7,509 nt of DNA from Thermogutta sp. (GCA_012798155.1 JAAZNR010000925.1:1-7509), one strand, 5' to 3'; shown: positions 1-6,245, counted from the stretch's first letter. Notes: generated from the letters alone by a model not told the origin. Numbers and translations are program-made.

Positions 1-2516
1 ACGCGCCATTCCAAGATCCCGCCCGAGAAGCCCTCCCGCAACTTCACGTACAGCCGCACCTGGGGCGTCTCCACGGGGTCGAATTCCAGGCGGTTGAAGC
101 GATCTTTTTCGATCCCCACCGCGGCGCTGGGCGCGACGTCGCGCCACTCGCTGCCGTCCCACCACTGCACGCGGCACGATTCGGGGACGCGGCACTGCCC
201 CACGCCCGTATCGTCGAACCAGTACACCTCCACGGCGGAAACCTTTTTCGGTTCTTCCAGGCGGTAGGTGATCCACTCCCAGCTTCCCGTGTGCGGCCAC
301 CAGGTGAAGCGGGGCAGGCCCTGATCGCCGGAGCTTCGCGGCACGACCCCGTCGATCACCGCCGCCGGCGTGTCGTTCTCGAAGCAGTGCGAGGCCTCGA
401 CGGGCGGGGCCTTGGGCACTTGCCAGCGGACGGCGTCCGGGCCCAAGCCGATCACCGGGAAGGCCGATATCCGCAGCCGGGCGCAACCCATCGGAATCAG
501 GGACACCTCTTCCGTCGCTTCATCGGATCGCACCGGCGACGGTTGCAACGGCGCTACCAGCCCGTACTGATCGAGTTGCCACTCCGGTATTTTGCGGGCC
601 TGGGTCCGGAGCATGATCGGCGCCGCCTCCGCCGTGAACGGTTGCACGTCCGCGCCCCCGTCGCGCCGGATCACCTCGAAGCCGCTCTCCGGGGGATCGC
701 TGAGGACCAGGCCGTAGTTCCAATCCGTGGTGGGGTAAATCTCCCAGGACGGCCACTCCTCGGTGCGATCGTACTTGACGTACCGCTCGCCGATCCTCAA
801 CGAGTAGGTCAGCGGGCCCCGATCGACGGAGACGCTGTTGTGGTTCGCCTCCCACACGCGGAGGCGAATCGACATCGGCAGCGTCAACGTCAGCTCATCG
901 TCGGGGCGCCAGGTGCGTTCCACGACCAGCCAGCCGCCGGAGACGGCGGGCGTCCGCAAATCGCGGCCGTTGAGCCGGAGCGACGGCGCCTCGCACCAGC
1001 TTGGTATCCGCAGATACAGGGGAAAGGCGACGGGCGATTCCGTCCCCAGTTTCAATAGGATTTCCTCGTCGAAGGGATAACCCGTCGCTTCGTCGATGAC
1101 GACCTCCCGGCCTTCCGCACCGACCTTGGCGCGGACCGTGCTTGGGGCGTACAGGACGGCCGCCAAGCCGTCCCCCGCCGCGGCCATCCAGAGGTGTTCC
1201 GTGAAATACGGCCAACCATGCGAAACGTTGTGCCGGCAGCAGCGGTGATCGTAGGGGTCCATGCAGAACATGGGGCCGCCGTTTTGCACGCCCGGCGACT
1301 TGTTCTTGGCGTCCGAGACCGCCAGATTGGGCGCCGTGAGGTAGCGGAGGGCCTTGAGGTCCGGCGTCATCGAGGCGGGGAGCGAGTTGAAGGCCACGTC
1401 CTCGCAGACGTCGGCCCACTTCACGTCGCCGGAGAGGGCCGCCAGCATCTCGCAGGACAGCATCATCTCGACCATGGCGCAGGTCTCGGCGGCCTGGCGC
1501 GGGTCGTGGTAGCCCGGCCGGCAGTTCTCATCCGCCCCGTACAAGCCGCCCGGTACCTGTCCGTATTGGCGCCGCATGTCCTCGTAGTTGAGCCAGGCTC
1601 GCTCCAGCAGGGCGAAATCCCCCCTTTGCTGATAGAAGATGCCCGGCGCGCGGAAGCCCTGCGCCATGTTCACGCCATGCCAATTGGCCACCCCCTGATC
1701 CCAGCGTGCCATCCGCCGGAAGATCTTCTCGCCCAGTTCCAGCAGCCAGGCGTCGCCCGTGCGATTGTACAGCCAATACACGCTCGCCAAGTTGTCGCTT
1801 GCCCGCTGGTTCTGCCAGTATGGCAGGAGGAAGTCCTCCTCCGGCAGCTCCAGCTCCCAGCGGAAGTAGCGACGCATCAAATCGATGACCCGCGGATCGC
1901 CCGTATATTCGTGATACGATTGCAAGACGTTGAGCATGACCATGTTCGGCCAAACGTCGGGCTTCGGTCCGCGGGGGGAGCCGATCACCGTGAGGTTGCG
2001 GCGGGGACCGAAGTAGCCGTCCTCGCGTTGGCTTCGAATCACCGGCTCGATCCACCGTTTGGCTTCGGCGATCATCTCCGGACGTTCCAAGAGGTAGGCC
2101 AGATCGCCGTAACCTTTGAGCCAGTAGGGGACCTCTTCCCAGTGGCTCTTTTCGCCCTCGCCGGCAGGGCTGAGCCAGGCGTTCCCCTCCGCATCGAGGA
2201 AGCGGCTCACCTCATGCAGCCGGCCCACGAAGCCCTCGGCCTCCAGCTCCAGTTGCGTGTGCAGCCAGCCCGCCGCGCGGACCGCGCCGACCGGCAGCTT
2301 GGCCAGCGGGCTGGGCACCAGGGGCGGACGATTGGCTGCGTAATGCCGAATGCCGAGCGTGCCGTCCGGCGTCTTGACCGCGCGGACCGCAACCTCGCCC
2401 GAACCTTCCTCACCCCCGGCGAAGGGACCGACGACCATGCACGCGACCCCTAATACCAGCGGAACGACACATGCCCGTCTTCGCCCGTGTGCGGGGACAA
2501 GTCTGCGGCAACGCAT
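1..2516 (-). CDS. Secreted GH127/DUF1680 beta-L-arabinofuranosidase-type hydrolase (3' end missing)
   Basis: The frame is open from ATG at 2516 to the left edge, giving 838 codons with no stop. The start is supported by AGGAAGGAG about 9 nt upstream. Residues 1 to about 34 form a basic n-region, then a hydrophobic stretch (VVPLVLGVACMVVG), so the product is probably exported. The catalytic part has the GH127 metal-thiolate signature: AETC (Glu344, Cys346) and RCCRHN (Cys426, Cys427). These match the Glu/Cys/Cys/Cys zinc site of Bifidobacterium HypBA1, where one Cys of the CC pair is the nucleophile. Glu330 in GADEN is the likely acid/base. A beta-sandwich-like region follows (about 450-570). 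The C-terminal part (about 708-838, with DGSEWRDV and FDPVETPQVRLYV) resembles an F5/8 type C/CBM32 carbohydrate-binding module and ends near GGILEWR, so only a few residues are probably lost. The family removes L-arabinofuranose from plant-type glycans; the exact substrate cannot be read. GC is high (41 of 60 bases at 1381-1440), unlike the SDR gene. Confidence 0.9.
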   Translation of the reverse strand, partial: MRCRRLVPAHGRRRACVVPLVLGVACMVVGPFAGGEEGSGEVAVRAVKTPDGTLGIRHYAANRPPLVPSPLAKLPVGAVRAAGWLHTQLELEAEGFVGRLHEVSRFLDAEGNAWLSPAGEGEKSHWEEVPYWLKGYGDLAYLLERPEMIAEAKRWIEPVIRSQREDGYFGPRRNLTVIGSPRGPKPDVWPNMVMLNVLQSYHEYTGDPRVIDLMRRYFRWELELPEEDFLLPYWQNQRASDNLASVYWLYNRTGDAWLLELGEKIFRRMARWDQGVANWHGVNMAQGFRAPGIFYQQRGDFALLERAWLNYEDMRRQYGQVPGGLYGADENCRPGYHDPRQAAETCAMVEMMLSCEMLAALSGDVKWADVCEDVAFNSLPASMTPDLKALRYLTAPNLAVSDAKNKSPGVQNGGPMFCMDPYDHRCCRHNVSHGWPYFTEHLWMAAAGDGLAAVLYAPSTVRAKVGAEGREVVIDEATGYPFDEEILLKLGTESPVAFPLYLRIPSWCEAPSLRLNGRDLRTPAVSGGWLVVERTWRPDDELTLTLPMSIRLRVWEANHNSVSVDRGPLTYSLRIGERYVKYDRTEEWPSWEIYPTTDWNYGLVLSDPPESGFEVIRRDGGADVQPFTAEAAPIMLRTQARKIPEWQLDQYGLVAPLQPSPVRSDEATEEVSLIPMGCARLRISAFPVIGLGPDAVRWQVPKAPPVEASHCFENDTPAAVIDGVVPRSSGDQGLPRFTWWPHTGSWEWITYRLEEPKKVSAVEVYWFDDTGVGQCRVPESCRVQWWDGSEWRDVAPSAAVGIEKDRFNRLEFDPVETPQVRLYVKLREGFSGGILEWR

Positions 2517-2553
2517 GGAGCATTTCTCCTTCCTCTCGCGGCGGAACTTGGAA

Positions 2554-2569
2554 GCATGATCGCATGATC
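2554..2569. repeat. Tandem 8-bp repeat upstream of the GH127 gene
   Basis: GCATGATC occurs twice back to back (2554-2561 and 2562-2569), 38-53 bp upstream of the GH127 start codon. It lies where a promoter or operator for that gene could be, but no clear -10/-35 pair is visible around it. A regulator-binding role is possible and unproven. Confidence 0.45.
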
Positions 2570-2597
2570 CGTGGAACGGCCCCGTCCGGCCGGCCCG

Positions 2598-2715
2598 ACC
2601 TTTTGGTGCACGCGGTACCTTTTGGTGCAGACATGACCGGCCTATCTTTTGGTACTTCCGCTACTTTTTGGTACAAGTAGAAGCGGACCACCTTCCGGTA
2701 CAAATATAACCGGCC
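2598..2715 (+). repeat. Array of five 'ACCTTTTGGTACA' repeats in 19/27-bp steps
   Basis: Five copies of a motif close to ACCTTTTGGTACA begin at 2598, 2617, 2644, 2663 and 2690, so the steps are 19, 27, 19 and 27 bp. Copies 2, 4 and 5 also share a right-hand extension (ACCTTTTGGTGCAGACATGA followed by CCGGCC in copy 2; AAATATAACCGGCC in copy 5). Copies 1 and 3 lack it. The array therefore reads short-long-short-long-long, with a 46-bp higher-order period. It lies 82-199 bp upstream of the GH127 start, in DNA less GC-rich than its surroundings. Reading frames through it give repetitive Lys/Tyr/Val-rich peptides without a supported start. It could be a multi-site operator for the GH127 gene or a lineage-specific intergenic repeat. 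Confidence 0.8.
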
Positions 2716-2809
2716 GCCGGAGCCGCGAAAAGCGCCGCGAACGAGGAGGGGATTGCGTCGTCGATTCCGCCAGGGCGTGCCATCAACCAGGGCATCCCAC
2801 GGCGAGGGT

Positions 2810-2840
2810 CTGGAGGGCCGCGTTCCGTCGCGGCCGGGAT
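2810..2840 (+). repeat. Lone divergent copy of the 30-bp repeat unit
   Basis: This stretch aligns without gaps to 6609-6639, the last unit of the 30-bp tandem array, matching at 25 of 31 positions by hand count. The shared core reads TGGAGG, then CGCG, TCCGTCG and GGCCGGG. It sits near the left-hand mosaic of palindromic elements, as its tandem counterpart sits near the right-hand one. Confidence 0.55.
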
Positions 2841-2867
2841 GGTGAAGAGACGAGTTGCGCAACGGAC

Positions 2868-2911
2868 GCGAGGGCTCGCGCGGGTGCAGCCGCCGGCTTG
2901 CCCGGCAGTGG
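2868..2911 (-). repeat. Palindromic repeat element A, copy 1
   Basis: On the minus strand this reads CACTGCCGGGCAAGCCGGCG followed by GCTGCACCCGCGCG. The core is a hairpin, GCCGG-N5-CCGGC (2892-2896 with 2902-2906). Close relatives occur at 5312-5347 and 6246-6277. The three copies share GCCGG(G/A)CAAGCCGGC and a GCA(C/G)CCG(T/C)GCG-like tail. Confidence 0.75.
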
Positions 2912-3018
2912 CGGGCGGTTGATCCCATGATCGGCCGGGTGGCTGGGGTCGAAGCGCAGCGAAGCCCCCAGACGTGTGGGTGCCACTGCCGGCGTGAGCC
3001 CGCGGCGGCAAAACGTCG

Positions 3019-3043
3019 GAGCCGCCGGTGTCAGCCGGCGGTG
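3019..3043 (+). repeat. Hairpin element B (plus orientation)
   Basis: CCGCCGG (3022-3028) pairs with CCGGCGG (3035-3041) across a 6-nt loop TGTCAG. The flanks GAG and TG match the other B copies at 3064-3091 and 6327-6354. Confidence 0.75.
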
Positions 3044-3063
3044 TTTCGGCGCTACCCAGGATT

Positions 3064-3091
3064 CACCGCCGGCTTACCCCGGCGGCTCGTG
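3064..3091 (-). repeat. Hairpin element B (minus orientation)
   Basis: CCGCCGG (3066-3072) pairs with CCGGCGG (3079-3085) across a 6-nt loop. On the minus strand the loop ends in TAAG, as in the copy at 6327-6354, and the outer flank CACGAG resembles CGTGAG there. With the plus-oriented copy at 3019-3043 it forms a head-to-head inverted pair. Confidence 0.75.
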
Positions 3092-3128
3092 TTGATATCG
3101 CGGCCGCGCGGCTGCAGCCGCCTTCTCC

Positions 3129-3183
3129 TCCCGGAGCACCTTGACTAGCCGATTCTTCGGGAGTAGCCTCAACAGCTCCGGGA
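3129..3183 (+). other. Extended imperfect stem-loop upstream of the SDR gene
   Basis: TCCCGGAGC (3129-3137) and GCTCCGGGA (3175-3183) are a perfect 9-bp inverted repeat. Inside it, TTGA (3141-3144) can pair with TCAA (3169-3172), CTA (3145-3147) with TAG (3164-3166), and CCGA (3149-3152) with TCGG (3157-3160) around a TTCT loop. The fold would end 20 nt before the Shine-Dalgarno of the SDR gene. It could be a structured mRNA leader or a repressor operator. It matches no riboswitch class I recognise. Confidence 0.45.
3141..3169 (+). promoter_or_regulatory. Weak candidate promoter for the SDR gene
   Basis: TTGACT (5 of 6 matches to the -35 consensus), a 17-bp spacer, then TAGCCT (3 of 6 matches to -10). 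It lies inside the inverted repeat at 3129-3183, so promoter and transcribed leader are competing readings of the same bases. The -10 match is poor. Confidence 0.25.
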
Positions 3184-3217
3184 AATCACTTCTGCTATCC
3201 CTTAAAGGAGGACGTCT

Positions 3218-3997
3218 ATGCGATGCGAGCGTTTGGAAGGGCATGTGGCACTCATTACCGGGGGCGGAAGGGGAATCGGTAAGGCCATAGCCAAGCGTCT
3301 TTACTCCGAAAAGGCTGATATTGTAATTTGCGGAACCACCGAGGACGTATTAAAAAACGCGGCAGAACAAATAGCTGCCGCGGGCCGCGAGGTATTGCCT
3401 GTAGTCTGCGATGTTTCCGATTCCAGACAGGTAAAGGCGATGGTGGAAAATGCCCGCCGGCGCTTTGGAAAAGTCGATATCCTGGTAAACAATGCTGCCA
3501 TGATGCTCAGACATATTGGTTACGAGCGGGCAACTAAGCCTTTTTACGAATTGGACGAGGCGGACTGGGACCGTGTCATGGACGTAAACGTAAAAGGGAT
3601 GTGGTTGTGTGCCCGCGAGGTCTTTTCCGACATGCGCGCCCAGAATTGGGGCCGCATCATCAACATATCCTCAGACATTGTTTACATGGGGCGGGGTAAC
3701 GGCATTCAGTACATCACCTCCAAAGCGGCTGTTGTGGGCTTTACCAGAGGGTTGGCGTTTGAAGTGGGTCGTTATGGAATTACTGTAAACGCGATCTCCC
3801 CGGGACTTGTTCAAAGCGAAACGGTTCAAGAACATGGATTTAAGGAGATGAGCGAGGCACTTGCCAACAATTCTGCCATCCCGAGGCTGGAATACCCCGA
3901 GGACTTGGTAGGTGCCGCGGCATGGCTGGCCTCGGATGACGCGGCTTTCGTGACGGGACAGAACATCAGCGTGTCGGGAGGACTGAGTCTGCATTAA
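3218..3997 (+). CDS. Short-chain dehydrogenase/reductase (classical SDR, FabG-like)
   Basis: A 259-residue NAD(P)H-dependent oxidoreductase of the classical SDR family, the usual length. Visible motifs are the Rossmann glycine motif TGGGRGIG (14-21), CDVSD (64-68), NNAA (91-94), catalytic Asn124 in MDVNVKG, Ser152 in ISSD, Tyr165 and Lys169 in QYITSK, and ISPG (193-196). All catalytic residues are present. There is no signal peptide, so it should be cytoplasmic. Arg18 and the lack of an acidic residue just after the second strand (VICGTTED) lean towards NADPH. The substrate cannot be read: sugar-acid, polyol and 3-oxoacyl reductases share this pattern. The start is clear, with AAAGGAGG at 3204-3211 and a 6-nt gap. 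Base use stands out: 25 of 60 bases at 3301-3360 are G or C, against about two thirds in the flanking genes, which suggests acquisition from a lower-GC donor. It is not tightly coupled to the next gene (224 bp gap). Confidence 0.95.
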   Translation: MRCERLEGHVALITGGGRGIGKAIAKRLYSEKADIVICGTTEDVLKNAAEQIAAAGREVLPVVCDVSDSRQVKAMVENARRRFGKVDILVNNAAMMLRHIGYERATKPFYELDEADWDRVMDVNVKGMWLCAREVFSDMRAQNWGRIINISSDIVYMGRGNGIQYITSKAAVVGFTRGLAFEVGRYGITVNAISPGLVQSETVQEHGFKEMSEALANNSAIPRLEYPEDLVGAAAWLASDDAAFVTGQNISVSGGLSLH

Positions 3998-4064
3998 CCG
4001 ATAATCGCAGTGAAGCATTTCACCGCCCGGGACAAAACCGCGGGCACGTTGCGCTGTAGTCCCA

Positions 4065-4093
4065 TGGATACATAAACTACGGCTTTGAATAAT
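4065..4093 (+). promoter_or_regulatory. Candidate sigma-70-type promoter for the alpha/beta hydrolase
   Basis: TGGATA (4 of 6 matches to -35), a 17-bp spacer, then AATAAT (5 of 6 matches to -10), in an AT-rich pocket between the SDR stop and the hydrolase. Transcription would begin near 4100, leaving a leader of about 120 nt. This suggests the hydrolase can be transcribed on its own. Assigned by motif only. Confidence 0.35.
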
Positions 4094-4100
4094 TACCACT

Positions 4101-4110
4101 TTAAAGGAGG
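4101..4110 (+). other. Orphan Shine-Dalgarno-like sequence
   Basis: TTAAAGGAGG is identical to the ribosome-binding region of the SDR gene (3202-3211), but no ATG or GTG follows at a usable distance. The nearest in-frame option is a TTG at 4126, 15 nt downstream. That start would add 32 mostly polar residues before the hydrolase signal peptide, which is unlikely. It may be a scar of a lost gene start. Confidence 0.4.
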
Positions 4111-4221
4111 CCCACGCGGCATCGATTGATACCCAAGGCCTTTCTCTCAGAACAGCCGATTGAAAAAACACGAGACCTGATCCGGCGGCGGCACCCCTGC
4201 GGACGCAAGGGAAGCGCGACT

Positions 4222-5298
4222 ATGTCGATAGGTAGAAGACTGTTCACAACGCTCTTGGCCGTCTTTTGGGTGCTGCATGGATGCGGGCTCGCACTTGTGA
4301 ATGCGTGTAATACCGCTGCGGATGCCTATGACAAGCCCGGCCGCTACAAGGTGAACGCGATCGCGTTTGCTGAATTGAAGGACGCGAGGCGACGGAACCG
4401 TGAAGTTCCGATCAAGGTGCTCTTTCCCGACGGCGAAGGCGACTTTCCACTGGTCATCATGTCGCACGGGGCGGGCGGCGGATGGGACTCCCACCTGTAT
4501 CAGTCCGAGCATCTGGCAAGTCATGGCTACGTCGTGTTTTGTCTCGATCATACCGGCAGCGACACGCAGCGGATCCGCTATTACATGAGTCGCGAAGGGG
4601 GTGGAATGCGTTTCATCGAGGCCATGCGCCGAATAGCCAAGGATGCCGATGCCATGCTGGGCATGCCCGGCGATGTGACTTTCGCCATCGATCAGGCCGT
4701 CATTTGGAATAAGACGAATCCAGACCTCGCAGGAAGGATTGACACGCGAAAGATAGGCATGATGGGACACAGCTACGGGGCCTATACGACGCTTGTGATT
4801 GTAGGGGCCAAACCGATTCGTGACCATATGGTTCCACCGCAAACTCCGCCTGCGGGGCTGGTGGATGGCCTGAGCGATCCCCGTGTCACGTTTGGGTTCG
4901 CCATGTCTCCGCCGCCCGTCGGCCACTTTTTCAATAACAACAGCTTCAAGACCGTCAATAGGCCGCTGGTGATTCTCACAGGTCCTGATGACGTTGTAGG
5001 AGGCGTCACGGACGAGAAGCGACTTGAAATGTTCAAACTTCTGCCGCCGGAAGACAAGTACTTATTTTGGATCTACGGGGCTGATCACCTTAGTTTCGCC
5101 GACAGCCCGTGGATAAGGAGGCGATCATCTTCCCACCTTGGACCACAGGCCCGCCCGAATGTGCAGCGACTATCGAAGGCCTTGATGGTCGTCTCCTGCG
5201 ATTATTTCCTGAAGGGGAAAAAGGAGGCGGCGAATTTCCTTAGTGAAGCCTACGTCAACTCATTGCGCGGAAACGTCGTGAAAGTAGAAACAAAATGA
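4222..5298 (+). CDS. Exported alpha/beta hydrolase (dienelactone hydrolase/PAF-acetylhydrolase-like)
   Basis: A 358-residue predicted serine hydrolase. Residues 1 to about 29 look like an export signal (basic SIGRR, then LLAVFWVLHGCGLALV). Cys21 and Cys29 lie near lipobox positions, but neither box is canonical, so lipidation is doubtful. The fold signature is complete: oxyanion-loop motif SHGAGG (81-86), nucleophile elbow GHSYGA with Ser184, acid Asp256 or Asp257 in GPDD, and His289 in ADHLSF. The pattern FPLVIMSHG...HGYVVFCLDHTGSD resembles COG4188-type predicted dienelactone hydrolases and platelet-activating-factor acetylhydrolases, which cleave short esters; the substrate here is unknown. 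ATG 4222 is preferred because it places the signal at the N-terminus and has AGGGA about 9 nt upstream. A TTG at 4126 is the alternative. GC is intermediate. The gene converges with the SOD gene, ending 91 bp from it. Confidence 0.88.
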   Translation: MSIGRRLFTTLLAVFWVLHGCGLALVNACNTAADAYDKPGRYKVNAIAFAELKDARRRNREVPIKVLFPDGEGDFPLVIMSHGAGGGWDSHLYQSEHLASHGYVVFCLDHTGSDTQRIRYYMSREGGGMRFIEAMRRIAKDADAMLGMPGDVTFAIDQAVIWNKTNPDLAGRIDTRKIGMMGHSYGAYTTLVIVGAKPIRDHMVPPQTPPAGLVDGLSDPRVTFGFAMSPPPVGHFFNNNSFKTVNRPLVILTGPDDVVGGVTDEKRLEMFKLLPPEDKYLFWIYGADHLSFADSPWIRRRSSSHLGPQARPNVQRLSKALMVVSCDYFLKGKKEAANFLSEAYVNSLRGNVVKVETK

Positions 5299-5311
5299 GA
5301 CGCGCTGGTGC

Positions 5312-5347
5312 CGTTGCCGGGCAAGCCGGCAGCGGCAGCCGTGCGGT
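5312..5347 (+). repeat. Palindromic repeat element A, copy 2
   Basis: It contains GCCGG (5316-5320), GCAAG, CCGGC (5326-5330), followed by a GCGGCAGCCGTGCGG tail. It lies between the convergent hydrolase and SOD genes. A hairpin here could help end transcription from either side, but there is no T-tract, so it is not called a terminator. Confidence 0.7.
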
Positions 5348-5374
5348 CCGCGCGAAGGGCGGAACCTCAGTCCC

Positions 5375-5415
5375 GGCCTGGGCGAAGCATTAGGCCGTGG
5401 CCTGGGCGAAGCATT
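5375..5415. repeat. 17-bp direct repeat over the SOD stop codon
   Basis: GGCCTGGGCGAAGCATT occurs at 5375-5391 and 5399-5415, 24 bp apart. The downstream copy (by coordinate) encodes the conserved end of the SOD; the other lies across and beyond its stop codon. It looks like a small local duplication that set the present end of the protein. Confidence 0.7.
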
Positions 5416-6094
5416 TACTCGAAAAATCCCAATCGACGTGGTCCCAGAAGCCCTCCACGTACTTCGCCCGATCGTTGCGATAGTCGATGTAATAGGCGTG
5501 TTCCCAGACGTCGATGGCGAGGAGCGGTTCCAGGCCGTGCCTCAAGGGGTTATCGGCGTTACTCAGGGCCAGTAACTCGAGTTTGCCGTCCTTGTCGGCG
5601 GCCAGCCAGGCCCAGCCGGAACCGAACAGCTTGACGGCGGCCTCGGACATGGCGGCCCGGAGCTTGGCCAAACCGCCGAAGTCGCGCTCGACGGCGGCCG
5701 CCAAGGCCCCACTCGGCGAGCCTCCCCGCGGCCTCAGGCAGTCCCAATAGAAGCTGTGGTTCCAGGCCTGGGCCGCATTGTTGAACACCGGGCCGGCCGG
5801 CGCCTGGATGACCAGGTCCCGCAGCGACATCGCGCCCTCCGGCTTGCCTTCCACCAAGGCGTTCAGATTCTTGAAGTACGCGGCGTGATGCTTCCCGTAG
5901 TGAAACTGGATTTGCTCCTCCGAAAGAAACGGCTTCAAGGCATCCATGGGATACGGTAGCGGAGGTTGAACAAACGCCATCTTCGTCTCTCCTTTCCCGG
6001 AAACGGATTGGGCCTGCACTGGGGCGGTCTTCAGGGCCGACGCCAGACCCGCCCCCGCGACCGCCGAACCGACCAAGAAGTCACGACGTTGCAT
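5390..6094 (-). CDS. sodB: Iron superoxide dismutase with twin-arginine signal
   Basis: A 234-residue Fe/Mn-family superoxide dismutase, converting superoxide to hydrogen peroxide and oxygen. The metal ligands are all present: His65 (FHYGKHH), His113 (WNHSFYW), and Asp195 and His199 (DVWEHAYYIDYRN). Tyr73 matches the active-site Tyr34 of the E. coli enzyme. Gln109 in NNAAQAWNH is the second-sphere Gln position typical of iron rather than manganese enzymes. Residues 1-29 form a Tat signal (MQRRDFLVG, then a mild hydrophobic stretch, with AQA near 27-29), pointing to export of a folded, metal-loaded enzyme. The ATG at 6094 has AAGGGGGG upstream. A second start, Met39 at 5980, has its own ribosome-binding site and would give a 196-residue protein of ordinary cytosolic FeSOD length. 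The leader carries a terminator-like hairpin. Metal choice is inferred from motifs only. Confidence 0.95.
   Translation of the reverse strand: MQRRDFLVGSAVAGAGLASALKTAPVQAQSVSGKGETKMAFVQPPLPYPMDALKPFLSEEQIQFHYGKHHAAYFKNLNALVEGKPEGAMSLRDLVIQAPAGPVFNNAAQAWNHSFYWDCLRPRGGSPSGALAAAVERDFGGLAKLRAAMSEAAVKLFGSGWAWLAADKDGKLELLALSNADNPLRHGLEPLLAIDVWEHAYYIDYRNDRAKYVEGFWDHVDWDFSSKCFAQATA
5978..5995 (-). promoter_or_regulatory. Internal ribosome-binding site and start in the SOD gene
   Basis: On the minus strand AAAGGAG (5995-5989) is followed by 8 nt and an in-frame ATG (5980-5978). This is a better match to a consensus site than the one at the upstream start. The product from here would begin MAFVQPPLPYPMDALK, which is where leaderless FeSODs begin. 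Confidence 0.6.
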
Positions 6095-6109
6095 GAGATC
6101 CCCCCTTTC

Positions 6110-6132
6110 AAAAAAGCGCCGAGAGCCTCGGC
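6110..6132 (-). terminator. Terminator-like hairpin in the SOD 5' leader
   Basis: On the minus strand GCCGAG (6132-6127), loop GCT, CTCGGC (6123-6118), then GC and six Ts (6115-6110). The T-tract ends 15 nt before the SOD start codon. A competing pairing exists: GAGCC (6145-6141) with GGCTC (6127-6123), which would break the terminator stem. This arrangement resembles an attenuator, though the 6-bp stem is short. No promoter upstream could be assigned with confidence. Confidence 0.45.
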
Positions 6133-6245
6133 CCGCCCTGGGCTCCACCTGCCGATCTCCCGTCGAGACCGCGCCTTGAGTGTATCGGCCGGGATGCCCT
6201 CCCGCCAGAGCCTGACCCGGAGCGGGGCAAGCGGAGGCGGCGACG

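Larger units (their letters stand above)
2937..3122 (+). repeat. Composite repeat C-B-A, left-hand copy
   Basis: In order: element C (2937-2974, containing GGCTGGGGTCGAAGCGCAGC), hairpin B in plus orientation (3019-3043), hairpin B in minus orientation (3064-3091), and a partial element A (3104-3122, matching 17 of 18 bases around 2876-2893 and containing the perfect palindrome GCGGCTGCAGCCGC at 3108-3121). The reverse complement of 6246-6412 gives the same order C, B, A. Element C is 36 of 38 bases identical between the two places. No open frame here looks like a gene. The region resembles a nested REP-like intergenic repeat; what spreads it is unknown. Confidence 0.75.

Noticed and set aside
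291..1058. 255-codon plus-strand open frame
   Set aside because: Antisense shadow of the GH127 C-terminal part, low-complexity Arg/Pro-rich, no ribosome-binding site.
1194..2453. Long plus-strand open frame of 419 codons
   Set aside because: It lies antisense to the GH127 gene, whose motifs are unmistakable; it is a GC-rich shadow rich in His, Arg and Ala with no family pattern.
2598..2715. CRISPR array
   Set aside because: Repeats are only about 13 bp, degenerate, and the spacers are 6-14 bp and partly repeated themselves; no cas genes nearby.
2410..2928. 172-codon minus-strand open frame spanning the 19/27-bp array
   Set aside because: It runs from intergenic repeats into the wrong frame of the GH127 start; its repeated YLYxKV segments are only the DNA repeat translated.
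2517..3217. Insertion sequence or transposon remnant
   Set aside because: No transposase fragment, no matching terminal inverted repeats with target-site duplication could be found; the short palindromes are better described as REP-like elements.
4025..4045. Rho-independent terminator after the SDR gene
   Set aside because: GCCCG and CGGGC can pair over an 11-nt loop, but no T-tract follows and the stem is only 5 bp.
4126..4221. TTG start giving a 32-residue extension of the hydrolase
   Set aside because: The extension is polar and would bury the signal peptide; ATG 4222 has its own ribosome-binding site.
4147..4926. 259-codon minus-strand frame antisense to the hydrolase
   Set aside because: The plus frame has a signal peptide and a full catalytic triad; the antisense frame has no recognisable domain.
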